The notes under the pieces: generated by a model | What the model saw: the letters and a program-made list of their open reading frames with translations, nothing else | Database searches by the model: none | Told to the model about the DNA's origin: nothing | Shown: in pieces, positions 46,262 through 58,195 of the stretch | Numbering within the stretch: position 1 is the stretch's first letter | Layout: the number at the start of each line of letters is the position of its first letter | Program-made: the position numbers and the translations under genes | Source of the DNA: Amorphophallus konjac | Taxonomy: Eukaryota; Streptophyta; Magnoliopsida; Alismatales; Araceae | Assembly: GCA_022559845.1 (NCBI GenBank) | Contig: CM040126.1 | Coordinates: forward strand, 47,300,458 to 47,364,457 | Length of the DNA stretch: 64,000 nucleotides | Direction: 5' to 3'

Positions 46262-46485
46262 CATGCATACCCAAGTCTATACATCATTTTGAAGCCTGTA
46301 CAGTATTTTGAAGTCTGCACATTCATTCTTCATGTTGAAGTCTACACATCATGTTGAAGTCTACACATCATTGTTGAAGTCTATACAGCATGTTGAAGTC
46401 TGTACATCATTTTTGAAGTCTGTACAGCATTTTTGAAGTCTGAACATCATGTTGAAGTCTAAAGTCCATACATTGTACAAGTCCA
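46262..46485 (-). repeat. GAAGTCTGTACAT array of D, left half
   Basis: About ten copies of GAAGTCTRYACAKCAT at 19-20-bp steps. The reverse complement contains the TGTACAGACTT core of the A LTR arrays. Element E is inserted at its right edge. Confidence 0.8.
46481..46485. repeat. Target-site duplication of E, left
   Basis: GTCCA, identical to 57401-57405. Confidence 0.92.
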
Positions 46486-46956
46486 TGTTGTGCCCCTATG
46501 GTCATTTGAGTCATTCTGTGGTCACTTGGGTCATTCGACATCATTCTACGGTCATATGTATTCTGTGGTATTCTTGGTTTTGATAATGGCTAAACACTAT
46601 TAGTCATTGTTGTTTTCCACTCTCATGTGACTGACATACGTGATGGTTCGATCATGATAGGTACACAATTACATGGACAAGAAAGATAGTGGAGTCGGCA
46701 AAGTGAAAGCTCGTGGATCGCGCCCAAGCAAGGATGCGAAAACAAGCACAAGTCGACACGCGATATTCGGCTCGTCATCCATATAAGGTCAATGCACAAA
46801 GAAGCATAGCCAAGAGAATCCAATGCCATAAACTCCGTTGATATCTTTTAGACTATCAAGGGAGATGCCACCGACATGCACGGGCTGCTAATGGAGTTGA
46901 ACGACGGAGCTAGAACGGAAATTGGACCGACCCGGGATAAGCCGGGTTCTGCCCAG

Positions 46957-47100
46957 CTGGCGGTCGACCGCCAGCACAGGGGCGGTCGACCGCCCCAGCC
47001 AGCATCCGCCAGTCTGGTCGACCGAAATTCCCAGGGATCACCCGAATGCAAGTTTTACAGTAGCGGTCGACCGCCAGGAGCTGCAGGTCGACCGCCAGCC
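46957..47100. repeat. GGTCGACC palindrome cluster, E 5' LTR
   Basis: Perfect 18-bp palindromes CTGGCGGTCGACCGCCAG (46957-46974) and GGGGCGGTCGACCGCCCC (46979-46996), a 12-bp one at 47063-47074, and two shorter cores. The flanks differ but stay self-complementary. It sits 140-280 bp upstream of the TATA box. CpG-rich palindromic repeats are known from Sirevirus LTRs. Confidence 0.85.
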
Positions 47101-47235
47101 CCGAGCCTTCAATGTTGACTTTGTTTCCAACTTCGAAAAGGGCCATTCAACATGGATTTCTTTAATCCAAAAGTCACCTAATCACCCACAAATTGTGGAT
47201 CTGGTCTGAGGCTTGTCTATAGACCATTCAAGGTC

Positions 47236-47242
47236 TATAAAA
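47236..47242 (+). promoter_or_regulatory. TATA box of E 5' LTR
   Basis: TATAAAA, conserved at 56339-56345 in the 3' LTR. Confidence 0.65.
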
Positions 47243-48291
47243 CCAATACAAGAGGGTTGGAAACCCCAATGCTTCAAGGCTTCAAGAGAGATCAAGGGAG
47301 GCCATTTTCGAGGTACTGTAGCACCTCCGTGAACAGTACTTCGGGCTGGAGTTCTTCATCCATCCAAGGTGTTTCAAGGTGAGATCTGAAGCAAGCAACC
47401 TCCACCAAAGCTAGAAGCACTCAAGGATAAGAAGGGTGATCAAAGGAAGCCACAAGAGGGTGTTTCAAGAAGGAAATCAAGCTACTCCGGGAAGAAGTTC
47501 TTCATCAAATCTTCAAGTGATTGAAGCTACTTCAAGAGGAAATCAACTTCAAGCCAAGTGAAGAAAAAGCTGCAATCATCTTCCTCTTCCTCATCTCAAG
47601 GTGATCCATAGAAGCTGCAAGGGTGTGTTCAAGGGAAAGGAGTTCGAGTTACTGTAGCTGTGAACAGTACTCCGGGAAGAAGCTCTTCATCATATCTCCA
47701 AGTGATTCAAGCTACTTCAAGAGGAGATCAACTCCAAGCCAAGTGAATCATCAGATTCAAGCTCCAGCAAACTCAGACAAGATCTTTTCTCTTTGAACAT
47801 ATTTCATATCTTGTTTGAGTGTTTTCATATCTTGTTCTTTTCCATTTCATTCAAACATTTGGAACTGAAGATCGTCCCTACCTGTGGTTAGTAGGAAGGC
47901 AATCGGAAGCTGTCCGATCTGCGGTGTTGACGTCCCTACCGGCGGTTAGTAGGAAGGCAATCGGTGGTCTTTCCGATTTGCGGTTCAGTGCGTGGCACTA
48001 GTGAACCTCACCGGATTTGGTGAGGGGTGGACGTAGGACTGGAGATTCAGTCCGAACCACCTTAAAATCTCGTGTGTTGTGGTTTGTTTGTGTGATTGCT
48101 TTGTGTTAGATGCATGCTTAGGTTCGAATCTATATTAGTAATCATCTTGCTAAGCAAATCACTGTGTCTTCGTTTAGCTAGTTATATTCCGCTGCTATTA
48201 TCATTCTAGCTATATAGAGGGTTGCATTACGAAAAGAGGGGCAGATCTATTCACCCCTCCCCTCTAGATCCGCTGTCCACTACACAACAAG

Positions 48292-48303
48292 TGGTATCAG
48301 AGC
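48292..48303 (+). promoter_or_regulatory. Element E primer-binding site (tRNA-Met initiator)
   Basis: TGGTATCAGAGC, two bases after the LTR end. This is the standard site of plant copia elements. Confidence 0.92.
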
Positions 48304-48316
48304 CTAATCTCTCATT

Positions 48317-50526
48317 ATGGGGTCCAACGACCTTGAGGGAAATGGTGGATCAGCATCTAAGGGTTATTTACCTGAAGGACACTCTGTGAACAGACCTCCT
48401 TATTTCACTGGATCTAACTATCCTTATTGGAAACATCGCATGCAGGTGTTCATTCGCGCCCAAGACTACGAACTTTGGCGTGTGATCAGCAAAGGTCCGT
48501 ATGAGCTTACGGATAATGAGGACTTGTGGACCAAAGAACAAATACGGCAATCCACCGTCAACTGGAGTGCTAAACATATCATGCAATGCTCACTCCATCC
48601 AGTTGAATTCTCAAGAGTAGCCACCTGCGCAACTGCGAAATTGATGTGGGATAAGCTAGAGGTAATCTACGAAGGAACCTCTCAGGTACGAGAAACAAAA
48701 GCCAATATTTTAGTTTCTGAATATGAAATGTTCCGCATGAAGCCTGATGAATCAATTCAAGATATGTATGCTCGCTTAACTGTGCTTACTAATAGTTTAA
48801 CTGATTTGGGAAAGAAATATACAGAGCAAGAACTTGTAAGAAAAATTCTCAGATCATTAACTCCAGCATGGCACACGAAGGCAACCGTTGTTGAAGAATC
48901 AAGAGATCTCGCAACCACCAAGGTAGATGAACTCATTGGGTCATTAATGACCTATGAGATCAACCTCAAGAACAAAGAGGCTGAGGCACCTAAGAAGAAG
49001 TCCCTAGCTCTTAAAGCTGGACCCAGCCGTCAAGATACTTCTGATGAAGGTGAGGATTCGGGAAGTGAGCGAGATGAGGATGACGTAGCCATGCTCACAC
49101 GTAAGTTCAAGAAATTCCTGAGAAAGGAAGGTAAGAGCTTCATGAGAGGAAGGTCAAGGGTAAGAAATGGTTTCAAATCTAATTTTGAAAACTCTAAGAA
49201 ATCTGACAAAATCATTTGTTATTCTTGCAACAAACCAGGGCATTTCAAGAATGACTGTCCCGACAGATTCAGAAAAGCTGACAAATGGAAGGGCAAGAAG
49301 AAGAACAAGGCCATGGTGTCCACATGGAGCGATGAAGAGGAAAGTGATGACGGAACTAGCTCCTCGGACAAAGAAAAAGAAGATTTCTGCCTTATGGCCA
49401 AAGGTGATGAAGAAACTGAGGTAAATTCTCCATTTGAAGATTATACAATTGATGATTGGGAGGATGCATATATACAACTCATGGAAAAATATGAAATGTA
49501 CAAAAAGGAGAATAAATCATTGAAAAAGAAAATTAACTCATTTGTGCATGATCATGACATGATGATAAGAATGCTCTACTTGAAACTGAAATTGAAGATC
49601 TTAAGAAAATGATTGAGGATTTGGAAGAAGGAAGAAAAGAAATGGCTGACTTGGAAACTGAAAATGAAAACTTGAGAAATGAGATTGATAGCATTAAGCT
49701 AAAAATGCAAACCTATGAAAAGAACAGCAAACTGAGTAATGAAAAATATGAAGCTGTAAAACATGTCAACACTCAACTCTTGCAAAACATTGAAAACTTA
49801 CAAAAAGAATTGAAGGATAAACAACAATCCTTGGAAAATTTTGTGGATGGAAAAGAAAACCTAGATGCTTTGCTAGGTACTAGGATGAATTTCAACAAGG
49901 AAGGGTTGGGTTTTGAACCAACAAACAAAAGGCCAATTGGGCTAAAAACAGTCACATTTGTCTCATCTTCCGAAGCCTCCACCTCAAACATAACTCCCAC
50001 ACAAAACCAGCAAAAACAAAAGGAGAAAGGAAAAGAAAAGATTGAAGGGGGAGTCACCAACATTCCCAAAAAGCCTGTCCAAAGACCTAAGAAAGGTCGA
50101 CCTTCCCCGCAGCATAGGTCAACACATTCTTGGCCATTGCATGCTCAATCTTCCAGATATCACCAAAACTGGATTGCACATTCATATAGGCCAACACCAC
50201 CATACTTTTGGAGAAATTGTGATTCATGTGTTCATCAATCCTATAACTTTCAATCTCCTAAGTGGCAGAATAATCAACCCAAAAATAACCAATGGCCACA
50301 ATGGGTTAAGAAGCCAACTTCATCAAACTTTCACAAATTCCAACCAAGAACCTCCAAACAGAAAATGAATGTCAAAGTTGAAAAGAAAAACCAAATCCCT
50401 ACTCTAAGCAAACAAAACATGAATGTTAGAAAAGTCTGGATTCCAAAAGAAATGGTTTCATGCTTTGAAAATTTGAAGAGTATGATGGGACCCAAATTTG
50501 GTTGGGTTCCAAACACATTTGCTTAA
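48317..50526 (+). pseudogene. gag: Degraded gag of element E
   Basis: ATG at 48317 (MGSNDLEGNG). The N-terminal UBN2-like region includes PPYFTGSNYPYWKHRM and AKLMWDKLEVIYEG. The zinc knuckle CYSCNKPGHFKNDC (about 49225) follows a basic stretch, then an acidic Ser-rich segment and FCLMAKG, a Sirevirus Gag hallmark. The frame shifts at about 49565-49580 into a coiled-coil (KKMIEDLEEGRKEMADLETE) and a Lys/Gln-rich tail. It ends at TAA 50524-50526, directly before protease. That stop may be a true gag-pol boundary or a nonsense change. Role when intact: particle protein. Confidence 0.88.
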
Positions 50527-51881
50527 TTGCTTGTGCAGGAGTGTCTTGCAGCCATACATAACAGGTGGTACCTTGATAGCGGCTGTTCAAGACACATGAC
50601 CGGAGACAAATCAAAATTTTATCTCTTGGAGGAAAAGGAAGGAGGACATGTCACATTTGGAGGGAACAACAAAGGAAAAATCATTAGAACAGGTAATGTA
50701 GGTAAGAACCTCTCCAACTCCATTGGAAATGTGTTGCTAGTTGAAGGTTTGAAATATAACCTACTAAGCATAAGTCAATTGTGTGATAAAGGTCACAAAG
50801 TGTTGTTTGATTCTCATGAATGTAAAATCTTTGAACCAAAATCTGACAAGGTAAAATTTTCTGGTAAGAGAGTCAACAATGTTTACATGATTGACTTAGA
50901 TGATCCTGCTTATTCAAACCTTTGTCTTGCTGCACCAAAATCTGAAATTGCATGGTTATGGCATCGTAGACTAGGACATGCTAGCTACAATGTCTTGCAT
51001 AAACTCTTGAAGCATTCAATGGTGAAAGGTTTGCCTGAACTATCCTTTAAACAAGAAAATAAATTGTGTGATGCATGTGCCCTAGGTAAACAAACTAGAA
51101 AATCATTCAAGGGAAGATCTGAAAATACATCATCCAAACCACTCGAGCTAATTCATATGGACTTGTTTGGTCCAACCAGAACTGCTAGTTTAAGTGGTAG
51201 AAAATATGGATATGTCTTGGTGGATGACTTTTCTAGGTTCACATGGGTTTTCTTTCTCACACATAAAATGATGCTTTTGATGAGTTTCAGGCACTCTACA
51301 TGAAGATAAAGCAGGACGGTGAGTTTAAAATTTCCAAGATTCAATCTGATCACGGTGGTGAATTTGAAAATGCTAACTTCTATAACCTTTGCAGGGCCTG
51401 AAGGGATTTCACACCGATTTCTTCACCAAGAACGCCGGAGCAAAATGGTGTAGTTGAAAGAAGAAACCGAACACTTGTAGAGATGGCAAGAACCATGCTT
51501 GCTGAACGGCAACTTCCAAGGAGATTTTGGGCTGAAGCGGTAAACTCGGCATGTTACATTATCAACCGCTCTATGGTAAGGCCACACACCAAAAAGACTC
51601 CTTATGAGTTGCTGAAAGGTAAAAAGCCTTCTCTCTCACATATGAAAGTGTTTGGGTCAAAATGCTTCATCCACAACAATGACAAAAGAGACTTAGATAA
51701 ATTCGAGCCCAAGAGCGATGAAGGTATATTCCTTGGATATTCTGATAGATCTAGGGCTTATAGAATTTATAATATCAAAATCAAACTGTGGAAGAATCAC
51801 CCCATGTTTCCTTTGATGAATATCATGATTCTAACAATGATAACTCTTGCAGGAAAAATGATGAAGATGGGGAATTCCTAA
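50527..51881 (+). pseudogene. pol: Degraded protease-integrase part of element E pol
   Basis: Protease signature WYLDSGCSRHMTG at about 50565-50605. The GAG-pre-integrase module has HRRLGHASYNVLHKL and a C-x2-C pair (CDACALGKQTRKSF). The integrase core has HMDLFGP (about 51155), QSDHGGEFEN (about 51340) and NGVVERRNRT (about 51450), so the D, D and E codons are all present but in different frames. Frameshifts lie near 51268 and in 51395-51430. The final frame (51483-51881) covers the conserved region after the core (GYSDRSRAYRIYN). Confidence 0.88.
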
Positions 51882-52015
51882 GCATAAGGACAAGAGTGAT
51901 CCTCCACAAGAAGAAATAAAAGAAGATGGTGACCTAGCTGAATCAAGCAATGCAAGGAATCAAGCTCCAGAGAAGGTAACGATTCTACAAACATTAGAAT
52001 TCTTAAGGATCATCC

Positions 52016-53658
52016 TTGGAGAATGTCATTGGTAGCTTGAATGACCCACCTAGAACTAGGTCACATTTTAAAATTGTGGAAGAATTAGATCAACTTGCTC
52101 TTGTCTCGCAGCATGAACCCAAAAATATTGATGATGCTTTAAAAGATGAAAACTGGATAAATTCCATGCAAGAAGAGCTAAACCAGTTTGAGAGAAACAA
52201 AGTTTGGCATCTAGTTCCTAGACCTTCATCACAATCTGTCATAGGCACTAAATGGGTCTTTAGGAACAAACTAAGTGAGGATGGCAAGATAATAAGAAAC
52301 AAGGCTAGATTGGTGGCTCAAGGGTATAATCAAGAGTTTGGGGTAGACTTTGATGAATCTTATGCCCCTGTTGCTAGACTCGAAGCCATCAGAATTTTAC
52401 TTACCTTTGCATGCTCCCTTAGAATAAAGCTGTATCAAATGGATGTCAAAAGTGCTTTCTTGAATGGCTTGATCAAAGAAGAAGTCTATGTTGAGCAGCC
52501 CCCTGGCTTTGAGAATTCTAACAATGCAGATTTTGTATACAAGCTAGACAGGGCACTTTATGGACTTAAGCAAGCACCAAGAGCTTGGTATGAGAGACTA
52601 AGCTCGTTCCTCATTGAAAAAGGGTACACACGAGGTAAGGTAGATCAAACACTTTTCACCAAGAAGCAAGGTAAGAACATCTTGATTGTTCAAATTTATG
52701 TTGATGACATTGTGTTTGGTTCTACAAAATCTGAAATGTGTGAGGAATTTGCTAACCTCATGACTAGCGAATTTGAGATGAGCCTAATGGGAGAACTTCA
52801 ATTCTTTCTCGGTTTGCAGGTCAACCAAGGAGAAGATGGTTGCTTCATAAGCCAAGCCAAATACATCAAGGAGCTGCTAAAAGATTTGACATGGCAAACA
52901 GCAAAATCATTGCAACTCCGATGAGCACCTCAACTTCACTGGATTCGGATGAAAATGGTAAATTGGTGGATGCAAAGGTCTATAGAGGTATGATTGGCTC
53001 TTTGCTTTATTTGACTGCATCCCGACCAGATATCCAGTTTAGTGTATGTCTTTGTGCTAGATTTCAAGCTAGTCCTAGAGAATCTCATTTGACTGCCGTC
53101 AAACGTATCCTTCGATATCTTGCCGGCACTCAAGATTTGGGATTGTGGTATCCGTCATCATGTGATTTATCTCTTATATCTTATTCTGATGCGGATTACG
53201 CTGGATGCAAGCTGGATCGTAAGAGTACTAGTGGCTATTGCCAGTTTCTAGGCGGGTGTTTAGTTTCTTGGGCCTCCAAGAAACAACACTCGGTTGCCCT
53301 CTCAACCGCGGAGGCAGAATATGTTGCTGCGGGGAGCTGTGGCACCCAAGTGTTGTGGATTAAACACCAACTCCAAGACTACTTGGTGGATCTTGGTTGT
53401 GTCCCGATTCTGTGTGATAACACTAGTGCTATCAACCTTGCAAAAAATCCAGTCCAGCACTCTAGGACTAAGCATATTGAGATTAGGCATCACTTCATTA
53501 GAGACGAGGTCAGTAAGAAAAATTTTGAACTGCATTTTGTTGATACTCTAAATCAAATTGCTGATATTTTCACCAAGCCCTTGTGTAATGACAGGTTTTC
53601 AACACTCAGAAGGGAGCTTGGTCTTTGCCGACCTCAGGCCAATATGAATTTGAAATGA
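52016..53658 (+). pseudogene. pol: Degraded RT-RNase H part of element E pol
   Basis: Copia [58 protein letters not shown] and the catalytic YVDDI box near 52700. A small frameshift near 52885 moves to the last frame, with RPDIQFSV and RNase H (SDADYAGCKLDRKSTSG, STAEAEYVA, HIEIRHHFIRD, ADIFTKPL), ending at 53658. The link to integrase (51882-52015) is broken by stops. Each piece is otherwise well preserved. Confidence 0.9.
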
Positions 53659-55536
53659 TGATCATGCTCAATTAGTTGTGTGTCTTGCACGTTGGCATTC
53701 ATGCATTGTTTATATGTCAATATGTCATTTTGTATATGTGTCGCATTGCATGTAGATGCATAATAATGAAATGAGTTCATGATTCATAATGCATTGCATG
53801 GTCTGTGTAGCATCCTTCTGCATGGCCATGGTATATCAAATGTTGATGTATGGAAAGGCAGGTTATGCTTGTCTAGACGCACTCAATATGCGTGAGGTTT
53901 CACCTCCGCCAAGTACCATGCGTCATTGTCGCATATAGGCCATATAGTAAGGGGGAGTTGTCATTTTGCAGCATTTATACATGAGTTTCATATCCATTCT
54001 GTTGCATTTAATAAGTGTACAACCATATGTTGGGTCATGCATTTCATGTCTACCAAATTCATGTCCACCCCTGCACGTTTCAGGTCATTCTCCTCTTGAC
54101 ACTTATCATTACACTTGCTTGCACACATAACTCTTCGCGTATCCATTGCATATCCTTAGGGGGAGTTTTGTTGATTCTCATAACCTCTTGCAAACTGCAC
54201 TTCAGTGGCTTACAGTCTGGTTTGAGTTCACGAGACAGATGGACATATGGTGTAAGAGCTTTCTATTATATGCCCTAATGATTGTCCATTCAATGAAAAT
54301 GGTTCAGATTTAATGATTTCCTTGTAGTTCTGATATATCTTGTTTGAAATCATCTATGTTCTGAAGCTTTAATAGACCTTAACTAGAGACTGCATATTGT
54401 GTTTTGCATGACTATCCTGATATCTGAAAATCCAAACGTCTTGACAACTTTGGTGATACACTCAGGCTTAGTATTGCTTCTAAACATATTGATGAGCTGG
54501 AATTCCTGAAAATCATTTGACAGAGCAATGATATTGTTGCACGGAGAAACATGTCATGTCATCAAATCAAGTGACAAATGATATGTCATGATGTGCCTCT
54601 GTTATCTCTGTCGTCATTCTCTTTGGACTCTAGGCAGAGCACTGGCATAATTGCTGAGAAATATATCCTCTCATCAAAGAAATGAGATTGGATATGTCAT
54701 GACGTGACTTTGCTATCTCTGTTCATCTTGAAGCATGACAGTCAGTCTTACCAAATTCCTAGGAATACTGGCGTCTAAACAACGTGTATTCTTACGGCTT
54801 GGAGGCATGTACTAGACTTGATTGCTCGTAAAATATGAGTCTTGTGCCTTCAAATGCACATGATATTGATAATCAAACTTGTTGAATTCCTAAAATTCCA
54901 TGCTTTAGTCATGATTGTTTAGCCTCAATACATGCTTTTGTGTTATTGCCTTTGTCGTTATTGAATATGGATATATAAGACAAGGGAAGGTTAAACACTG
55001 CCATGATATGCACCTTTGGTTCATTTCTATTAAATCTTGGATGTAGCTGCTTTTCGAACTCTGTTGATGAATTCGGATTTCATTAGATTTGAACCATATA
55101 TGTTGTTCACGGTCTGTTTCAGGTTTGCATATAATGGCTTGCTCTTCACTCCTTTCAGCTCTGGTCTCCAGATATTTCACTTTATTACTCCTTTTTGCTG
55201 TTGGCAAAGGGGAGAATTCTTTGTGTGAGTCCTTTGTCGCGTTAGCTATGCGTTATGCGTTAGCTATGCGTTATCGCGTTGTCTTTGGGGGTTGTGTGAA
55301 TGGTGTACGGGGAGAGTCAAAGGGGGAGAATCCATTGCTCATTTTTGTATCTCATATGTGTATATGATGGGGTTTGCATAATTACATAGCATCCATATCT
55401 GCATTCATAATTGCATTCACATGCTATTACTATCATGGATCTTGAGCTGCACACAGGTTGCATATGTCATAATCTTTACCATATTTGCCATATTAGATAT
55501 TTCTGCCATATAATGACTCACAGTGTTGCCATCATC
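53659..55536 (+). other. Element E 3' region with repeated polypurine-tract copies
   Basis: No ORF of note. GGGGGAG-type tracts occur near 53949, 54158 and 55319, with a weaker GGGGAG at 55206, before the functional tract at 55537. Multiple tract copies are known from Sireviruses. Sireviruses with an env-like ORF carry it here, but I see none. Confidence 0.7.
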
Positions 55537-55550
55537 AAAAAGGGGGAGAA
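55537..55550 (+). promoter_or_regulatory. Element E polypurine tract
   Basis: AAAAAGGGGGAGAA directly before the TGTTGTG start of the 3' LTR, the typical Sirevirus sequence. Confidence 0.9.
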
Positions 55551-57400
55551 TGTTGTGCCCCTATGGTCATTTGAGTCATTCTGTGGTCACTTGGGTAATT
55601 CGACATCATTCTATGGTCATATGCATTCTGTGGTATTCTTGGTTTTGATAATGGCTAAACACTATTAGTCATTGATATTTCCCACTCTCATGTGACTGAC
55701 ATACGTGATGGTTCGATCATGACAGGTACACCATTACATGGACAAGAAAGACAGTGGAGTCGGCAAAGTGAAAGCTCGTGGATCGCGCCCAAGCAAGGAT
55801 GCGAAAACAAGCACAAGTCGACACGCGATATTCGGCTCGTCATCCATATAAGGTCAATGCACAAAGAAGCATAGCCAAGAGAATCCAAGGCCATAAACTC
55901 CGTTGATATCTTTTAGACTATCAAGGGAGATGCCACCGACATGCACGGGCTGCTAATGGAGTTGAACGACGGAGCTAGAACGGAAATTGGACCGACCCGG
56001 GATAAGCCGGGTTCTGCCCAGCTGGCGGTCGACCGCCAGCACAGGGGCGGTCGACCGCCCCAGCCAGCATCCGCCAGTCTGCAGTCTTTCAGCTGGCGGT
56101 CGACCGCCAGCCAGTGGCGGTCGACCGAAATTCCCAGGGATCACCCGAATGCAAGTTTTACAGTAGCGGTCGACCGCCAGGAGCTGCAGGTCGACCGCCA
56201 GCCCCGAGCCTTCAATGTTGACTTTGTTTCCAACTTCGAAAAGGGCCATTCAACATGGATTTCTTTAATCCAAAAGTCACCTAATCACCCACAAATTGTG
56301 GATCTGGTCTGAGGCTTGTCTATAGACCATTCAAGGTCTATAAAACCAATACAAGAGGGTTGGAAACCCCCAATGCTTCAAGGCTTCAAGAGAGATCAAG
56401 GGAGGCCATTTTCGAGGTACTGTAGCACCTCCGTGAACAGTACTTCGGGCTGGAGTTCTTCATCCATCCAAGGTGTTTCAAGGTGAGATCTGAAGCAAGC
56501 AACCTCCACCAAAGCTAGAAGCACTCAAGGATAAGAAGGGTGATCAAAGGAAGCCACAAGGAGGGTGTTTCAAGAAGGAAATCAAGCTACTCCGGGAAGA
56601 AGTTCTTCATCAAATCTTCAAGTGATTGAAGCTACTTCAAGAGGAAATCAACTTCAAGCCAAGTGAAGAAAAAGCTGCAATCATCTTCCTCTTCCTCATC
56701 TCAAGGTGATCCATAGAAGCTGCAAGGGTGTGTTCAAGGGAAAGGAGTTCGAGTTACTGTAGCTGTGAACAGTACTCCGGGAAGAAGCTCTTCATCATAT
56801 CTCCAAGTGATTCAAGCTACTTCAAGAGGAGATCAACTCCAAGCCAAGTGAATCATCAGATTCAAGCTCCAGCAAACTCAGACAAGATCTTTTCTCTTTG
56901 AACATATTTCATATCTTGTTTGAGTATTTTCATATCTTGTTCTTTTCCATTTCATTCAAACATTTGGAACTGAAGATCGTCCCTACCTGTGGTTAGTAGG
57001 AAGGCAATCGGAAGCTGTCCGATCTGCGGTGTTGACGTCCCTACCGGCGGTTAGTAGGAAGGCAATCGGTGGTCTTTCCGATTTACGGTTCAGTGCGTGG
57101 CACTAGTGAAACCTCACCGGATTTGGTGAGGGGTGGACGTAGGACTGGGGATTAAGTCCGAACCACCTTAAAATCTCGTGTGTTGTGGTTTGTTTATGTG
57201 TTTGTTTTGTTATAGATGCATGCTTAGGTTCGAATCGATATATTAGTAATCATCTTGCTAAGCAAATCATCGTGTCCTTCGTTTAGCTAGTTATATTCCG
57301 CTGTAATTTGTTCCATCTAGCTCTATAGAGGGCTGCATTGCGAAAAGAGGGGCAGATCTATTCACCCCTCCCCTTTAGATCCGATGTCCACTACACAACA
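55551..57400 (+). repeat. Element E 3' LTR
   Basis: 1850 bp. The palindrome cluster at 56022-56205 keeps six GGTCGACC cores, including perfect 18-bp palindromes at 56022-56039, 56044-56061 and 56093-56110. TATAAAA is at 56339. The last 250 bp are the most diverged from the 5' LTR. Confidence 0.93.
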
Positions 57401-57405
57401 GTCCA
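57401..57405. repeat. Target-site duplication of E, right
   Basis: GTCCA, directly after the CACAACA end of E. Confidence 0.92.
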
Positions 57406-57690
57406 CACGTCGCTCAAGTCTGTACATTCTTGATCCAAAGTCCATACATTCTTCAAGTCTGTACATTCTTGACCCAAAGTCCATACCTTCTCCAAGTCTA
57501 TACATTCTTGATCCAAGTCCATACATTGCCCAGGTGTGCACAACCCCAAGTCTGTACATTCCTCGTCCGAAGTCCATACGTTCTTCAAGTCTGAGCACCC
57601 TTTGCTAAAAAGAAGTCTATACGTCGTTTGGTCGTCTACACTCGAAGTCTATACATCACTTTGGCAGGGTCTGTACACTCATGAGTATAG
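57406..57690 (-). repeat. AAGTCTGTACATT array of D, right half
   Basis: Continuation of the array after element E. AAGTCTGTACATTCTTG alternates with AAGTCCATACATTCTTC, giving steps of about 22 and 17 bp. AATGTACAGACTT (reverse complement) is a 13-base exact match to A's array. Confidence 0.8.
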
Positions 57691-57727
57691 TCAGTGAATT
57701 CATAGTTCAATCCTGCTCTGCCATCTT

Positions 57728-57895
57728 TAACGGTCTAGCATTTGGCCGTTACTTATCTCTGACGCCCCGGCTATGGACCGTCACTCTTCCTGCTGCTCAG
57801 TTCTGAAATTTTGGGCTCTGTCCTCTCTGACGGCCTCCATCTAGTGCGTTACTTGCTCCTGACGGTCCGGACCTAGACCGTTACATTGTCTGCTG
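57728..57895. repeat. Dyad modules downstream of antisense gene 2
   Basis: Four modules: TAACGG...CCGTTA (57728), TGACGCCCC...GGACCGTCA (57768), TGACGGCC...GCGTTA (57826) and TGACGGTC...GACCGTTA (57860). Confidence 0.75.
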
Positions 57896-58195
57896 CTGAG
57901 ATTGTGCTATCCCTTTCTGCCTCTATTCCGACCTAGCGGTCTCACACACTTTCCATTCTATTTCTCCTGTCCATCATTTTCATCCACACATCATCTTATC
58001 TATACATTCCATCCATACATGTCCACATGCATTTCCTACATTTCCAATCACATATTCACACATTTGTTCCTGCATTCATCACATACACACATCCGTTCAC
58101 ACATTCACAAGAACAAACAAAAGACCAAAAAAAAATTCTCATTCCATTTTCATCATAAGTTATGTACAAGTAATAAGAAAATTGAAAAAAATTCA

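Larger units (their letters stand above)
46486..48289 (+). repeat. Element E 5' LTR
   Basis: 1804 bp with TATAAAA at 47236-47242. The GC-rich palindrome cluster at 46957-47100 has five GGTCGACC cores. About 38 bp present in the 3' LTR, carrying one further core, are deleted here near 47015. Confidence 0.93.
46486..57400 (+). mobile_element. Element E: Sirevirus-type Ty1-copia retrotransposon nested in D
   Basis: LTRs 46486-48289 (1804 bp) and 55551-57400 (1850 bp) start TGTTGTG and end CACAACA. The duplication GTCCA flanks the element (46481-46485 and 57401-57405). The tRNA-Met primer-binding site, a Gag with UBN2-like region, zinc knuckle and coiled coil, the copia order protease-integrase-RT-RNase H, repeated GGGGGAG tracts in the 3' region and palindromes in the LTRs all fit Sireviruses. 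LTRs differ by roughly 2 percent plus indels by eye. Several frameshifts and a stop make it defective. No env-like ORF is seen. Confidence 0.92.
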
